DNA from: Rotaria socialis
Lineage: Eukaryota; Rotifera; Eurotatoria; Philodinida; Philodinidae
Assembly (NCBI GenBank): GCA_905331475.1
Contig: CAJNYU010004529.1
Coordinates: 89,617 to 153,616 of the forward strand
Direction of reading: 5' to 3'
DNA: 64,000 nucleotides
In this document: positions 34,745-47,174 of the stretch, piece by piece
How positions within the stretch are numbered: position 1 is the stretch's first letter
Layout: the number at the start of each line of letters is the position of its first letter
Position numbers and translations under genes: made by a program
Notes under the pieces: generated by a model
Databases searched by the model: none
What the model saw: the letters and a program-made list of their open reading frames with translations, nothing else
Told to the model about the DNA's origin: nothing

Positions 34745-36260
34745 CACATGAGCGATAAAAATTTGTAACAACTGAGACAAAAAAAATTAAAACTATATCA
34801 TGTTTATTTTCTTGATCGCTCCTTCCAACTCTAAATACTCTTTCAGCGGAAATTCAACTAAATAAATACGCTCACGCTTTTTTCTTGTTAATCACATCCA
34901 TAGCATCATCAGTTTGCAATATATCGATTTTCATTTTCCCTTGCATCCCTTTTTTTATTTTTTTCTTCCTAACTTAAACTTCCTTTCTCCGATGCAGCCA
35001 ATCGAAGAACAACCCAGTCTGTTGCTGTTCCTGTCTGGGAATTTTCCATCTCTCAATGCAATGCATCTGTATATAAGATGCGAGTAATTCAAAAGTCGAA
35101 TAAATTTTTTTCCACAATATTTTCACATGATTAGATGGAGCTCATCGAGCTCAACAAGAAAACGTATGTTAAAAAATTTCAGGTACTCTTTTTCAGAGAA
35201 GAAATAACGAAAAATTGTTTTTATTTATACTATCTAACAAAAATTGAATGGAACTGGGCTCAGTTTTTGAAGACAGATACCGGTCGTACTTTTAGGTTTT
35301 CATCCTCTCATTCTTGAAAACTAATCCAACATTGGTATTGGTGGAAGTTGTATTCGAGTCAAAAGATTTGAAAAACAGCAACGCACAGTGCTTATGTAAT
35401 GATAAGTATCGTAATCCAAAAATATGAAATCTCCATCGAGATGACACTTCCACAGAAAGTCACATATGCCACTTTATCAAGCAATAGTTAAGAGATCTCT
35501 CTGTGGAGTTTAGCAATACATTGTTCTTAAGCATCATCCGTAAGATCAGTAAGGCTAGTGAACACCTGAGAAGCCTATGGTGATGATCGTTTTTCTCTAT
35601 CATTCAGCCGCATTTCTACTGGCAGAAGCTAATTGTACTGTTAATGTACCGAGCATCACCTCAACCGCAAGCTTAAATATGCTTGCTGAATTCAATGTTA
35701 ACATAATTGTTACTCGTTATACTCCAAATTCGACAACATGATATTAATTGCTGACTCCTACAAGTTCATTGTGAGATAATATTTCATTTTGACAAGTGAC
35801 CAATTGTCGATGTACCGGTCCGTCCCTGTATGATTTGTCCAGATCGGTACTAGTACCAGTCATACAAAATTAGGCCACTTCCATCGATGAACAAATTACT
35901 AATATGACATTCGTCAATAAATAAAATATTTTCGTATTACTGTGTTCGTCATTTGGTGAAAGTTACAATTGGCGATAAGATATCACCCAGAGTGTGGATA
36001 TACATTTAAGACATAGTCTAAGGAGTTAGATAAAGAGATTATAAGGAGAAGATAGATAACGCTTAGGGGAATAGGATAAGGGGATAAATTAAGGATATAC
36101 AAAAGGCACATCAAATAAGGGGTTAGATCAAGATTTTAGAATAAGAGGGAAGATATGGATTCGGGATTCAAATAAGTTGATATAAGCCCAGGTTGAACAA
36201 TCAGATAGTAAGATCTTGTATGATTATATCTCTGATCGTGTATGATATTGTAAGATCAGA
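34745..36260. other. Intergenic, no gene seen
   Basis: Mixed-composition sequence without recognisable frames. 35990-36190 carries degenerate gataagg/ggatta words typical of a minisatellite. Confidence 0.4.
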
Positions 36261-36269
36261 TACAAGTCG

Positions 36270-36720
36270 TACACAAAGTCGTCGTCTCAGACATCTTTCA
36301 TCAATTCCTATATTCTAAACAAATCGTTTTTCTGCCGAATCCGGAAACGAGTTCCGGAGATTTCTAAAAGTGTCTAACGGTGTCACACGTAAAAGAAGCA
36401 TAAAAAATCTACGAAACCTTTAAAAGTTCTTACAGTGTACCCAGGAAACGGTTCTTTTCCTGGGTACACTGTAAGAACTTTTAAAGGTTTCGTAGATTTT
36501 TTATGCTTCTTTTACGTGTGACACCTTTAGACGCTTTTAGAAACCTTTTTCCGGGTTAGGCAAAAAAACGATTCTTTTTTTGTGTACTCTAAGATTGTTG
36601 ATAGATTTTGTTGTCCTGTCAGATCTTACTGTAAGTTTATGGAAAATCCGATACAACGATAATATCCTACAAGAATCCTACAGTACAAATTGATGCAAGA
36701 TGTCTGAGACGACGATTTTT
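36270..36720. repeat. Long palindromic (fold-back) element with perfect 68-bp hairpin
   Basis: Core arms 36381-36448 and 36456-36523 are perfect reverse complements with a 7-base loop (36449-36455). Outside the core the complementarity continues imperfectly to cgtcgtctcagacatct (from about 36280) against its complement (ending about 36713). No frame of note. Best described as a MITE or fold-back element, or a hairpin-RNA source if transcribed. Confidence 0.88.
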
Positions 36721-37244
36721 TGTATTATCATATGTTTTTTAAGATCTTACGTTTGATTTTTCGACCTGGGGCATCGAGTTAGAATAAGACGTCAAATATA
36801 GATTTGTGAATCATTTCGAGGGTAGTAACCGGTAACCTACCCAAGGTTTTTGAACTTTCAGAAACGTCTACTGCATTTCAGGGATTAGGATCTTGTTTTA
36901 TTGCTCTTAAGAGTTTTCGACCGCTCTGCAACTCTTTCCCAGAAACCTATAAAGTGCTTTCTATAGTGATAAACCGGAAAACTTTCTGTAGGATTCCGAA
37001 AATGCGAATATTTTTTCTAAAGTGCATACAAAGATCGTAATCGAGAATTGAAACTAACTGAATATTTATCATTCTTCATGACTCATGTAAATCATATTGG
37101 TTTTCTACAGCATCTAGCATCAAGCAATAAGATATTGCTGAATGATGATGATGATGATCTTATTGCAGCAACTTATGGCTTATACAATGCTAACGACCTT
37201 TCTGTTGTGTCGGACCCCATTGAATAGTTAGAAGCAATTGCTAT
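36721..37244. other. Intergenic, no gene seen
   Basis: Includes a short (gat)n run near 37144-37160. No gene signal. Confidence 0.4.
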
Positions 37245-37396
37245 ATATCATATATTTACCTGCTATTTCTATTAAAACTAACCAGTATATCAGATATCAT
37301 ATATTTACCTGCTATTTCTATTAAAACCAACCAGTATATCAGATATCATATATTTACCTGCCATTTCTATTAAAAATAACCAGTAGAGCAGATATC
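37245..37396. repeat. 49-bp tandem repeat, three units
   Basis: Units start at 37245, 37294 and 37343, each atatcatatatttacctg... through ...accagtatatcag; a fourth partial unit starts at 37392 and runs into a small palindrome (atatttataaatat, gatatctgatatc). Confidence 0.85.
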
Positions 37397-37984
37397 AAAT
37401 ATTTATAAATATCTGATATCTGATCTACTAGTTAGTCACCACACAAACAGTGAAATTTCCCTGAATTACGATGCTTTTTTCATATAATTGAATTTAACGG
37501 TACAGAATTATGGGTAAGTTAATTCAAGCTCCTATGTGCATGTCTGATTGAGAAAAATTTTTTAAAATTTGATATGTAGATTTTAAAATTATCACTAGTT
37601 TGAGATTTAGCACTGTATGAGAGTGCCACTTTATATTTTCTCACAGGTGAACAAACCTGAACATGTTGACGAAACATGTGTCGTATTTGTTAGAGCCTCT
37701 CTGTTTTTGTCATTGAGAAAGTCTGGTTATTTTGATTCCAATCTCCAGTAAAAATTTTCTGTTCAGTGTTTGAAAAAGCTATTGTCATAATTGATTCCGA
37801 AATCCTACACAAACGTCATTCCGAACACCGTGTATTTTTCTTCATGTCTGGAAATCGTAAAAAAGAGGCGAGGCGAAGGGTCATTTTCCCCAATTTTTTC
37901 TATCAATCGATATCCGATCAGTAAAATATTCAGATTCGAACCAGATGGGCTCTACCGACTGGTATAAAATCCGTACTCATAACA

Positions 37985-38755
37985 TTTCTGCCGAGGATTT
38001 ATGAGACCTTGTAGGAAGAGTAGACTTTTCTAACTGTTTCTATTGTTACAGGAGTTCGTAAGTAGCGTTTTTAGGTTCAGCTTGAAAATCTGTGTCCATG
38101 AACATTGCTTGCAGGGAGTATTCCATAATAAATTGCTAGCGAGTTGTTGAATCTAACAGAAGTCCAAAAATAAAAAGCTGTTAGCGCAATCCCCGTGGAA
38201 TTAAAATGTAAAACGGGATGAAACTCATGTTCTGGAACCTGTCTACCACGGCCTCTGAGTCTTCGCAGCTTTGCTGCCCCTGTCTGTAATCATATATGGA
38301 GCATTTCGGCCATGATCTGTGATGATCAGTGGAGCTTCTCTCTCATGGTCTGTATTAAGATGTATGGAGTCAGTAGAGACTAGTACAAGCCGTTACGTAG
38401 AGAGTCCATAGACCTTTACAGAGAATTCAGAGATCATCACAGAACACAACAGAGAAATCAATTAATTAATTTCTCTGTAACGGTCTGGGGGAGAGTCCAA
38501 ATTTCTAAACAAAATACTTCAACATTCCTTTCAGATCATGTTTCACAAGAAATTGAGACTCGTCAAAACAGTCACCAGCTATGTTAGATTCAACAACTCG
38601 CTAGCAATATATATTGGAATACTCCCTGAAAACAATGTTCATAGATGCAGATTTTCACGCTGAACCTAAAATCGCTACTTATGAACTCCTGAAAGAACAG
38701 AAACAGTTAGAAAAGCCTAATCTTCCTACAAGGTCTCATACATCCTCGGTATAAA
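37985..38755. repeat. Inverted-repeat element with ~165-bp arms
   Basis: Left arm about 37990-38158 (ccgaggat... to gagttgttgaatctaaca) and right arm about 38582-38751 (tgttagattcaacaactcgc... to catcctcgg) are imperfect reverse complements. The 420-bp centre contains several tctctgta/tacagaga words. No coding capacity; MITE-like. Confidence 0.75.
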
Positions 38756-38987
38756 GACAAACAGCTTCTCTTTATCTTTTCTCTGAAAAAGACGGTCTGA
38801 AGTTCTTTTAACAAACTGGTACTTATAGAGCTCGATGAGTTCTATAAGTAGCATGTGAAAATACTGAAGAAAACAGTTTCCTCAACTTTTCAATTACTCT
38901 CACTTTATATATTCAGATTTCTTGATACTTGATAAACGGTTCAGTCTGTAAATCATTCTAACAAAGACAAGATCCTGCTAATTGACA

Positions 38988-41900
38988 ATGGCTACATTAT
39001 ATTGCATTAAAGTAACCCAATTACCAAAAGGAATCAATAGTGAAAAACTAGCTGCCATGTTTATGATGCCACAGCATAATATCAACATTCCTAATAATCA
39101 AGAAGGTCCAAATTATTATGCATGGGTGAATGGATTTTTGAATGAGTCAAGTGCAACTCAATTTGTGAAAAAATGGAATCATTTTAAAATAGGTTCTGGA
39201 AAAATCACATGTAAAATGGTTAATAAGAATTCAAAAGAGCAGTGTTCCAGACACCCATCGATGCCAAGAGCGTCTGGTAATGGAGCAGATCCTAGCAATC
39301 GTGAAAATCAGACGTTTATAAGTAGCACAGATTCTAAGCGTCAGCGAAGCTTGGATCCTACAAGTAAGTCTTGAATGTCTTGATTTATTTTACTATCAAT
39401 GAAATGTTCACTTCATGACTGTAAGGTTCCTATTACTCATATGTCTTTTGAAGATAAGAAGATATGTAAAATCAATAAAACATAAGTTCAATCTTCAGAA
39501 ATTCGATCCTTTTTTAGAAATAATTATGAAAGGTTACCGTATCGTATTATTGTGTAAATTCTTGCTCAAAAACTATTAATTTATTCCTCATCGTTCTTTA
39601 TCAGCTTGTGTATGAGTTTTCGTCGCAAGAAAAGTAAATTTTAAGCGTAGTACATTATTCGTAGAATGTGCCTCTCATGCTAGAATTATTCAAAGTACAT
39701 CAAAACAGATCCTTGAAGAAATTTAAATGCAGAATTATTAGTTTCTTATCATTCTCCAGTCAAAGTAACTACAGTTGTAAAAATCTTAAGTTTTCTCATT
39801 TGGACAGTATTCATATGCCGTTGTATAAAATAGATCAAATACTGACTTCTAAAACCATTATTACTATACAATTAGGGTATATGGAATTGCACATAATTGT
39901 TAACGCTCCTCTTCAATTAATGCACAATTCCACTTTTCGAAAGGCAACTCTGATGCTGAATTAATTACAGTCTTTTGTTAATATTTCATTAATCTTGACC
40001 AGCTCACTGAAAGTTCTAAGTAGCATCAAAATATAAAAATCAGCGCCTTTTTTCGAAGCTTTGCTGGCTTCAGTGCTAACTAATTGATTTGTTCCCTTTT
40101 CATTAGCAAGCATCCTTTTAATTCAGGATAAATATAATAGAGTATATGGTTTTTCTCTTTTTTAAAGGTATTATGAGTTCGATGATATCCGATACAAGAG
40201 ATGATAGTGATACCGATGAAAAACCACAGTTTGCTAGTCACAGTTCAAGAATAACTCGCTACAATGTCACTGATAGTCCATCAAACATGCACAATAATCC
40301 TGGTGCATCTTCAGCTACGTCTCAAAGTTTTATAGACGTAATAGTATCTAAGTCACGTGATACATATAATCGATCCCGTTCAAGAGTCCGAGATGCCTCA
40401 TGGTCCTCTCGAGAACCTGTTTGTCGAAATGGAATAGACTGTTCCGATCCGTCTTGTAATTGTAATCATCCAGCGGAATGGCAGATATGCGATAATGATG
40501 TAGGCTGTGAAGAATTTGAATGCAAGGCTACTGATCCTGAAGGACGAAAAACAACATGCTTTAATGGAAACGATTGCAAAGATTTCACTTGTGAGCTCTT
40601 ACATCCACTAACACGCATGAATCAATGTGTAGATGGTGACCAATGTAGCGTTTGGGATTGCAAAGCTTTGCACCCGTATGGCCGCCCTAAAGCGTGCTTC
40701 TTTGGAAAGTATTGCTATAACTCGGCATGCTTATGTTTGCACCCGTTAGAAAGACAATTATGCCCGAATGGTAGCGAATGCATTGAGTTCATATGCCAAT
40801 TCGATCATCCGTCGAGCCGTGTCATGAGATGTGACAGAGGTGTTGCTTGTAATAACTTCTACTGTGATCGTTTGCATCCTGTCGATTGGGATCTGTGCGA
40901 ACAAGGTATTGAGTGTAAAAATCCCACTTGTTCACATGCAATTCATCCAGGAGACTGGAGGTTTTACCTACAGCAAAATACAACTAGTGAAAAAAACCAA
41001 AAGCAATCATACCCACGATTGAAATCTATCGAACAACGTAATATTGAAAGAGAGCAGACACAATTGCCCATTCTTGCTGCAAAAGACGAATTTTGTCGAC
41101 GATTAAAAGCAGAACGGTTATTGGTAGTACGAGCCGCTACTGGTAGTGGTAAAAGTACGCAACTACCGCAATATGCTGCTGAATATTTTGGTGGACTCGT
41201 CGTATGTACTCAGCCACGAGTAGTTGCAGCAGTATCTCTAGCGCGCCGTGTAGCCAATGAATATGATGGAATATCAGTGGGTAAATCAGTTGGATATCGA
41301 GTTGGTCGTACTAGTATTGGCAAAAACCAAAGTCAGGTACCTGGCACAGATATTATATTCATGACAGATTCGGCTCTCATTCATGAAAGCCAAGAAGATC
41401 GACAGTTGAGTAATATCAAAGTCTTGATAATTGATGAAGCACATGAGCGCTCTCTAAATACCGATATTGTCATTGGTCTAGCAAAAATTTTACTTAGCGC
41501 GCGCACGACAGATTTCTACGTCGTTATTGCTTCAGCTACTATTGACCCGAGTAAATTTCTTGACTATTTTAAACGAAGCCCTGATCAAGTACTCGACGTT
41601 CCAGGTCGTGTCTATGATATTAGTGTAGACTCTCTTCCGAAACCCGATGATTTGACTGAAGGAGAACATGCTGTGTCGGCTTTACTGCAGTCATACGATA
41701 AATATCAGGGTCATTCGCTAGTATTTCTTCCTGGGCAACGAGAAATTGAACGAGCTCTTGAACGTTTTAGTCTTGTTATACCAGATAATTGTGTGGCGTT
41801 GCCATTGTATGGATCTCTCTCACCTGAAGAACAAGACAGAGTACTTCAATTCGACGAAGGACTTGATGGCGAGCGCCGAATGGTCGTCTTCTGTACGAAT

Positions 41901-44900
41901 GTCGCTGAAACATCACTAACTATAAATAATACTCGTCTTGTGATTGATTCTGGATTAGCCAAGGAAGCTCGCTTCGATACTAAGCGTCGTCTTACTGTTA
42001 TCGAAACAGTGAGAATATCCCGTTCGTCTGCCGATCAACGTAAAGGTCGAGCAGGCCGAACAGCGCCTGGACATTGTATTCGCCTTTATCGAGATGATGA
42101 GTTAGTCCGTCCCAATATTCAACCGGAAATTCTTCGATCTTCACTAGATATGGCCGTCTTGCAACTTGTCCGGTTGCAGTTCAAGCCTAAAAACTTTCCT
42201 TTTATGGATCTACCTTCATGTGGTACAGAAGCTCTCGAAAAATCATTAACGCTTTTGAAAGATCTTGCATGTATTGACAAAGATGATCGTATCACTCTAA
42301 GAGGTGAACTATTTGCCGATCTTGGCCTAGATCCTCGCTTAAGCGCTTTTCTGGTCGATACTTACATAGAACATGACCCAATTCTTAATGCCACAGCAGT
42401 GATCGTCGCTATTTTAACAGCACCTGGTTCATTGTTCTTTATGGGTGGTGCAACAAAAGAGGCAAAAGAAGCAGCCAAGGGCAGAATCGCTCTAGGTGCT
42501 CAGGAATATCAAAGTGATTTGTTGTATTTAGTCTCAGTATACGAAAAGTGGAAAACCGTTGGCATAGTCGATTCTAACACACACTTGTGCGTCAAATGTC
42601 AAAAGTTAATTAAGAGAAGTAATTCATGCCGATCATGTCGAGCAGTCTACAGTGTTGAAAATACATTGAACAATAAAGTTCTCACTGTTATTGAAAGTGC
42701 AAGTGATACTTCAATCAGCATAATAAAAAATAAACGTTGGCAACTCAATCCTGGTAATTTAATAGATGCAGATCAAACTAATATCATCGGTACACATCTT
42801 TTTAAAAACTTTCCTGAACAATATGGCCATCTTCTGGTGTCACATCTACCCAATGAAGGTGTCTGTATGGTAGTAAACGATTTTCGTGCACGTATAACCG
42901 CCACTAGTGTATTTGTGCAGCGACACCTTGAAAGCGTTCATTTTGTTGCCATGTCAATCACACAGTTACCTACAGGGGCACATATAATTGAACTACTTCA
43001 TCCAGTGACTCCACCCAAAACAGCTGATATGAAAGTCATAACAAACTTGTTCACAGTTAATCACGTTGGTTGGGAATGGAATACTGAAATCCGCAAAGAA
43101 ATGAATACCTTAAAAACTGAATCTTGGAAAACATGGCTAATATTAGAGTATGATAGTCGTTTATGCAAGCTCATCATATGGAGTGAAGAAAGCATGAAAG
43201 ATTCGATCAAAAGTATACTCACACCTATCGTTCAGAACGCTCTTCATTTTCTTTTATCTCGAACTCGTTCCATCGATTGTGGTCCCATTCAGGCATCATT
43301 CGAAAGTGGTCTTCATTGTTTGCAGACTGAAAATAAGTATGCCAGTAGTAATAATATAAAAAATCGGCTTGATCTGCATTGCGTTCCTTGTAAAAACTTC
43401 GATGAACTATATGAATGGTTTTCTCATAAACTATGTGTACATCGAAAAGATATTCGTGAGAATAATTTTCAACCTTGTAAAGAACCTATGAAGAATGAAG
43501 AGAGTTACAAATCTCCTCCTTTTTTTGTTATTTTCAACTCAGATGAAGTATTCAAACGAGCTTTATCTCATCTTCCATCCATCAATGCCTATACTGAACG
43601 AAAAGATGCATCGAATACCGTAAACATAAACGAAAAAGATGCATGGGGTCGTCAATTACTGCTCAGAACGAAAGAAAATGTATTTGTCTCAGCGGAGCAA
43701 ATGAAAAATCTTCTTCCTGGAAAAATTGTCAACTGTAAGCAAATAGGCAGAAATATATTACCTGGTTTACAATTGACGAATATGCCAGTACATATCGATC
43801 AGACAAAGATTCAGAAGGCGTTGGGAAATGACCTGGTCCCGGCACGTATCAATATGCTTTATTCGGATAAAACTAATCCTAATATTGGTAGTTCGTCGGC
43901 GCGGATCTATTTCGAAACAAAAGAACAATATGTTCAAGCGATTTCTCGTCTACGAAAGAGTTCCTTGTTAAAGTCACATACAATAACGATTCGCTCGAAA
44001 AGAACTCAAGCTTGCGTCAATATTAATGCAGATCCTACCATGCAAGCAGTCAAAATGGAACCACAAACATTTTTGATAACTGCAACCAGTCGTCGAGTAG
44101 CATTAGATATTTACTCAGAGTCAAGCCAGAATTGGACAATCAATAGTTCAGCTAGTGTGACAGTAACATACGTTGAATTGTACCCAAATTTTGAGGAATT
44201 GCTGCAAAGTATTTGTACTCGTTTTCATACGAAAGTTGAAAAAATAGCTCTCCCAACGAAAAGCAATTATTCAAAAGCCATTCGTTGCATCTTTACAGAT
44301 GCTAGCCCAACGACCACTGCTTTGGCCGCTTCAATCTTAAGTCAAGAAACGTCGCCGATCATTATCAAATTAATGGATGATCGACAAAAATGTTTATTTA
44401 AAGAACTATTTGACGAGAATCTCATTCAAAAGTGGGCCAGTGAACTGAAATTGTTATGCGAGAAGAAGGATAAATATGGAGCTGTCATTGAAATTCGTGG
44501 TCCTCAAGTTGAACAAGGTCAGTTTATGCGTCGTATTGCTGATTATTCTGATGATTTCAATGATCGATATCGTCTTCTTGATCTTAATGCTGCGATTATC
44601 GGTTTTTTCGGTCGTCAAAAAGCTGCAGATACTCAACTACAAGAAATTAATTCTGTGTGGGTGCCGAAAGGATGCAGTGTGACCTTGGACCGTAGAACAA
44701 GTTGCATTATTCTTTATGCACAACTTAAAGTAACTAAAGAAATGTTAAATGCATGTGAGAGTGAAGTAAAATTATTATTAGAAAAGTTAGCCGTAAATGA
44801 TAGGGATGATGGACAACAAAAAGATTTTGCACGTGAATGTGCTTTTTGTCGACGACTTATGGTTGCTACGCGTACATTTCGCATTTGTGGTCATGCATAT

Positions 44901-46319
44901 TGCCGATGTGCTGTAAACATGTTACACGAGATTCCTCTTAAATGTCTCACTTGTAACTACACAATTCATATTCAAGATGTGCAAGAAATGTTTAGTAATA
45001 ATCGTGCAGACTTCATACAATTATGTAAAAAATCAATCCAAAACTATTTGCTAACGTCCACAAATCCCACAGATAACGATCAGCTTTTCTGCCCAAATAA
45101 TGATTGTAAAGGTCTAATTATTCGTAGTCACGGCTACCAAACATGTTTGACATGTGGACAAGGCGTCTGCGGATTATGTCGTTTGATTGACGATGAACTT
45201 CACGAAGGCCGTAATTGTGCCGAACGAAACGAAGCTCACGAAAAATTAGGCGAATTTCTGCCACAACTTTTCAAAGCAGCCGAAGAGTTTACTACAAACA
45301 ACTGGCCAGTAGATCTACCACCTATCGTTCGTTTCGACAAGAATCCGTATTTATTGGGAAAAGGTTGTGAGTCTTTTAGTCGATTTTACAAAGGTGTTGA
45401 GTTGATCGGAAGTCGTCCACCGCTTGACCTTGGTCGAGGATTTTTTGCCTTTCATGGCACTTCAATAGATGCAATTGAATCTATATGTAAGGCAGGATTT
45501 GATCCATCTCGTCGTCGTGGGCAAGCGTATGGCATTGGTGAATATTTCGGAGTTACAGCTGCTATTTCACATGGCTACAGTCAGAAAAGCGAGCCATCAG
45601 TTTCCAATCTAAGAATGATAATCGCTTTTATCCTACAGACTGATAGAGTACAAATGAGACCTGGCTTTTGTTATGTCGTCAATAATCCTATTGATTGGTC
45701 AGCTGCTTTCAATCTACCAGTAGCTGTTTTGACATATGGGAAGAATAGTTCTGAAGATCATGCCTCGCCTTTCCCAGATGTGACTCCCACGCCTATTGAC
45801 CAACTTCCTACTAAAAGTACTTGGCAGTCACCTTTTCGTTGGTTTTGGTGGCAAAAGGGTGAAACCTTCGAACCGTACAATGATGTAATAAATAGTATGT
45901 TGGAACAATACTATGAAAATTGGAAACGTGGAAAAGGACCATCTAGTGTGACGACACCGCCGTTGATTCGCTACATTGACGACATGCCACAAACATATGA
46001 TATCGACTTTGTGAAAAACACACAAAAAAATACTCAAACAGGATTCCGCCGACGATTAGAACGCCGACATCTGGAGCAGTCACAAATTGAAACTTCACGA
46101 AACTGGTTTTTTCGTAATCAGCATCATGTATGGACGGCGTACGAATCCATGATTCAGCAGACAATCGAAACTGCTTTTCAAGCGTATTGGTCTGGTATTG
46201 GAGAAAGCTCGGTTATTATTCGATTTCCCGGTCGACCTGAAGAATACGAACTTGACTTTGTTACTGGTAGACAAACCAATAAAAGCAGTGGTGAAGTTCG
46301 GATAATCGAACGAAAATAG
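38988..46319 (+). CDS. RRM-CCCH-DEAH helicase-RBR-PARP-WWE-WWE fusion protein
   Basis: Exon 1 is 38988-39363 and exon 2 is 40168-46319. A strong donor (GTAAGT at 39364) and a pyrimidine-rich acceptor ending AAAG at 40167 join in phase, giving 2175 residues. The upstream in-frame ATG at 40146 lies in the pyrimidine tract and is rejected as start. Domains by residue: RRM-like about 1-85; Cys/His array C-x5-C-x4-C-x3-H type about 211-392; DEAH helicase with GSGKST 451, DEAH 548, SAT 581, QRKGRAGRT 749; CxxC...CxxC zinc ribbon 933; RING-like Cys/His cluster from 1683 and a second cluster from 1767 (RBR-like, as in plant DEAH11/12); PARP fold with HGTS (H1888), AYGIGEYF (Y1913), YVVNNP 1961; WWE about 2014-2093 and 2103-2175. 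The PARP triad glutamate appears replaced, which suggests mono-ADP-ribosylation or no transfer. AATAAA at 46358-46363. No disruptions. Confidence 0.87.
39364..40167 (+). other. Intron of the helicase-PARP fusion gene
   Basis: 804 bp, long for this window where most introns are 45-80 bp. GTAAGT donor, acceptor after ttttctcttttttaaag. A 98-codon frame (39668-39964) inside has no recognised domain; a skipped or alternative exon cannot be excluded. Confidence 0.7.
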
Positions 46320-46357
46320 ATGAACTTTTATTTTTTTTGTCGATGTCAACTATGAAA

Positions 46358-46363
46358 AATAAA
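46358..46363 (+). promoter_or_regulatory. Polyadenylation signal AATAAA
   Basis: 39 bases after the stop codon of the fusion gene. Confidence 0.6.
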
Positions 46364-47174
46364 GCAAGAGAAATAACGCTTTAGTTGAAAGTCATTTTCT
46401 GCGTGTATGTTTGAATATTGAATAAACTTGAATATCTAACACACATAGGTATCTAGGATTAAGACAAAATATTCACCGAGAATCATATGAAAGAATCATG
46501 GAAAAGCAGCGTGTGATGCATATACATATATTGTAACAATCGATGTTAAACTCCATCTTATTAGTTTTGAAGGTTGTAGCGAGTTGTGATTGTGTATGCT
46601 TTTCCTCATTCACATCGCAACCTTATCTTCAAATTTTATTTTCGCATGATCCTGAATTGTCTACTAAACGAACGATTGAAATTCTTTTCATAGGGACTCC
46701 AACACAAAAAAGTACGATATATATTTTTTATCGGCTTTATGCTTACTCTACATCATCTAGGTGCCATATTTTTTAGAGTACCATAATTGATTTGTATTAT
46801 GAATCAGAGACGGTATAAGAACCATTTAAACTTTTCATCATATATACCTATATCGATATATCCGTTAAAATAAGTTATAGCAAGGTTCTTCTTTTATTAT
46901 TTAACTATTATATTCCTGTAAACTAATAGTATGAAAAACGTTGATAGAAAATATTTGCAAAGTTCACATAAATAATTGCCATTTACTCAACAATGATATG
47001 CTTTATTAGATGTAAAATGTATATAATTCATAAGTATTCAAACGTAAATACAAGATCAGAAAGAAAACATATAAATAGCCACATATTACATGTATTGAAT
47101 ACAAGTGAAATTTGATCAAGGTGTATTACCCTATTTCTTAACTTCAATTTTATATTATATCATTTTTTGGTAAG
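46364..47174. other. Intergenic, no gene seen
   Basis: AT-rich; one 77-codon chance frame at 46543-46776. Nothing recognised. Confidence 0.45.

Noticed and set aside
39668-39964. 98-codon frame inside the long intron of the fusion gene
   Set aside because: No recognisable domain and no matching donor/acceptor pair that improves the model; kept only as a possible alternative exon.
40146-40167. ATG at 40146 as start of the helicase-PARP protein
   Set aside because: It lies in a pyrimidine-rich tract ending in AAAG, i.e. an intron end; the phase of the preceding RRM exon fits the acceptor exactly.
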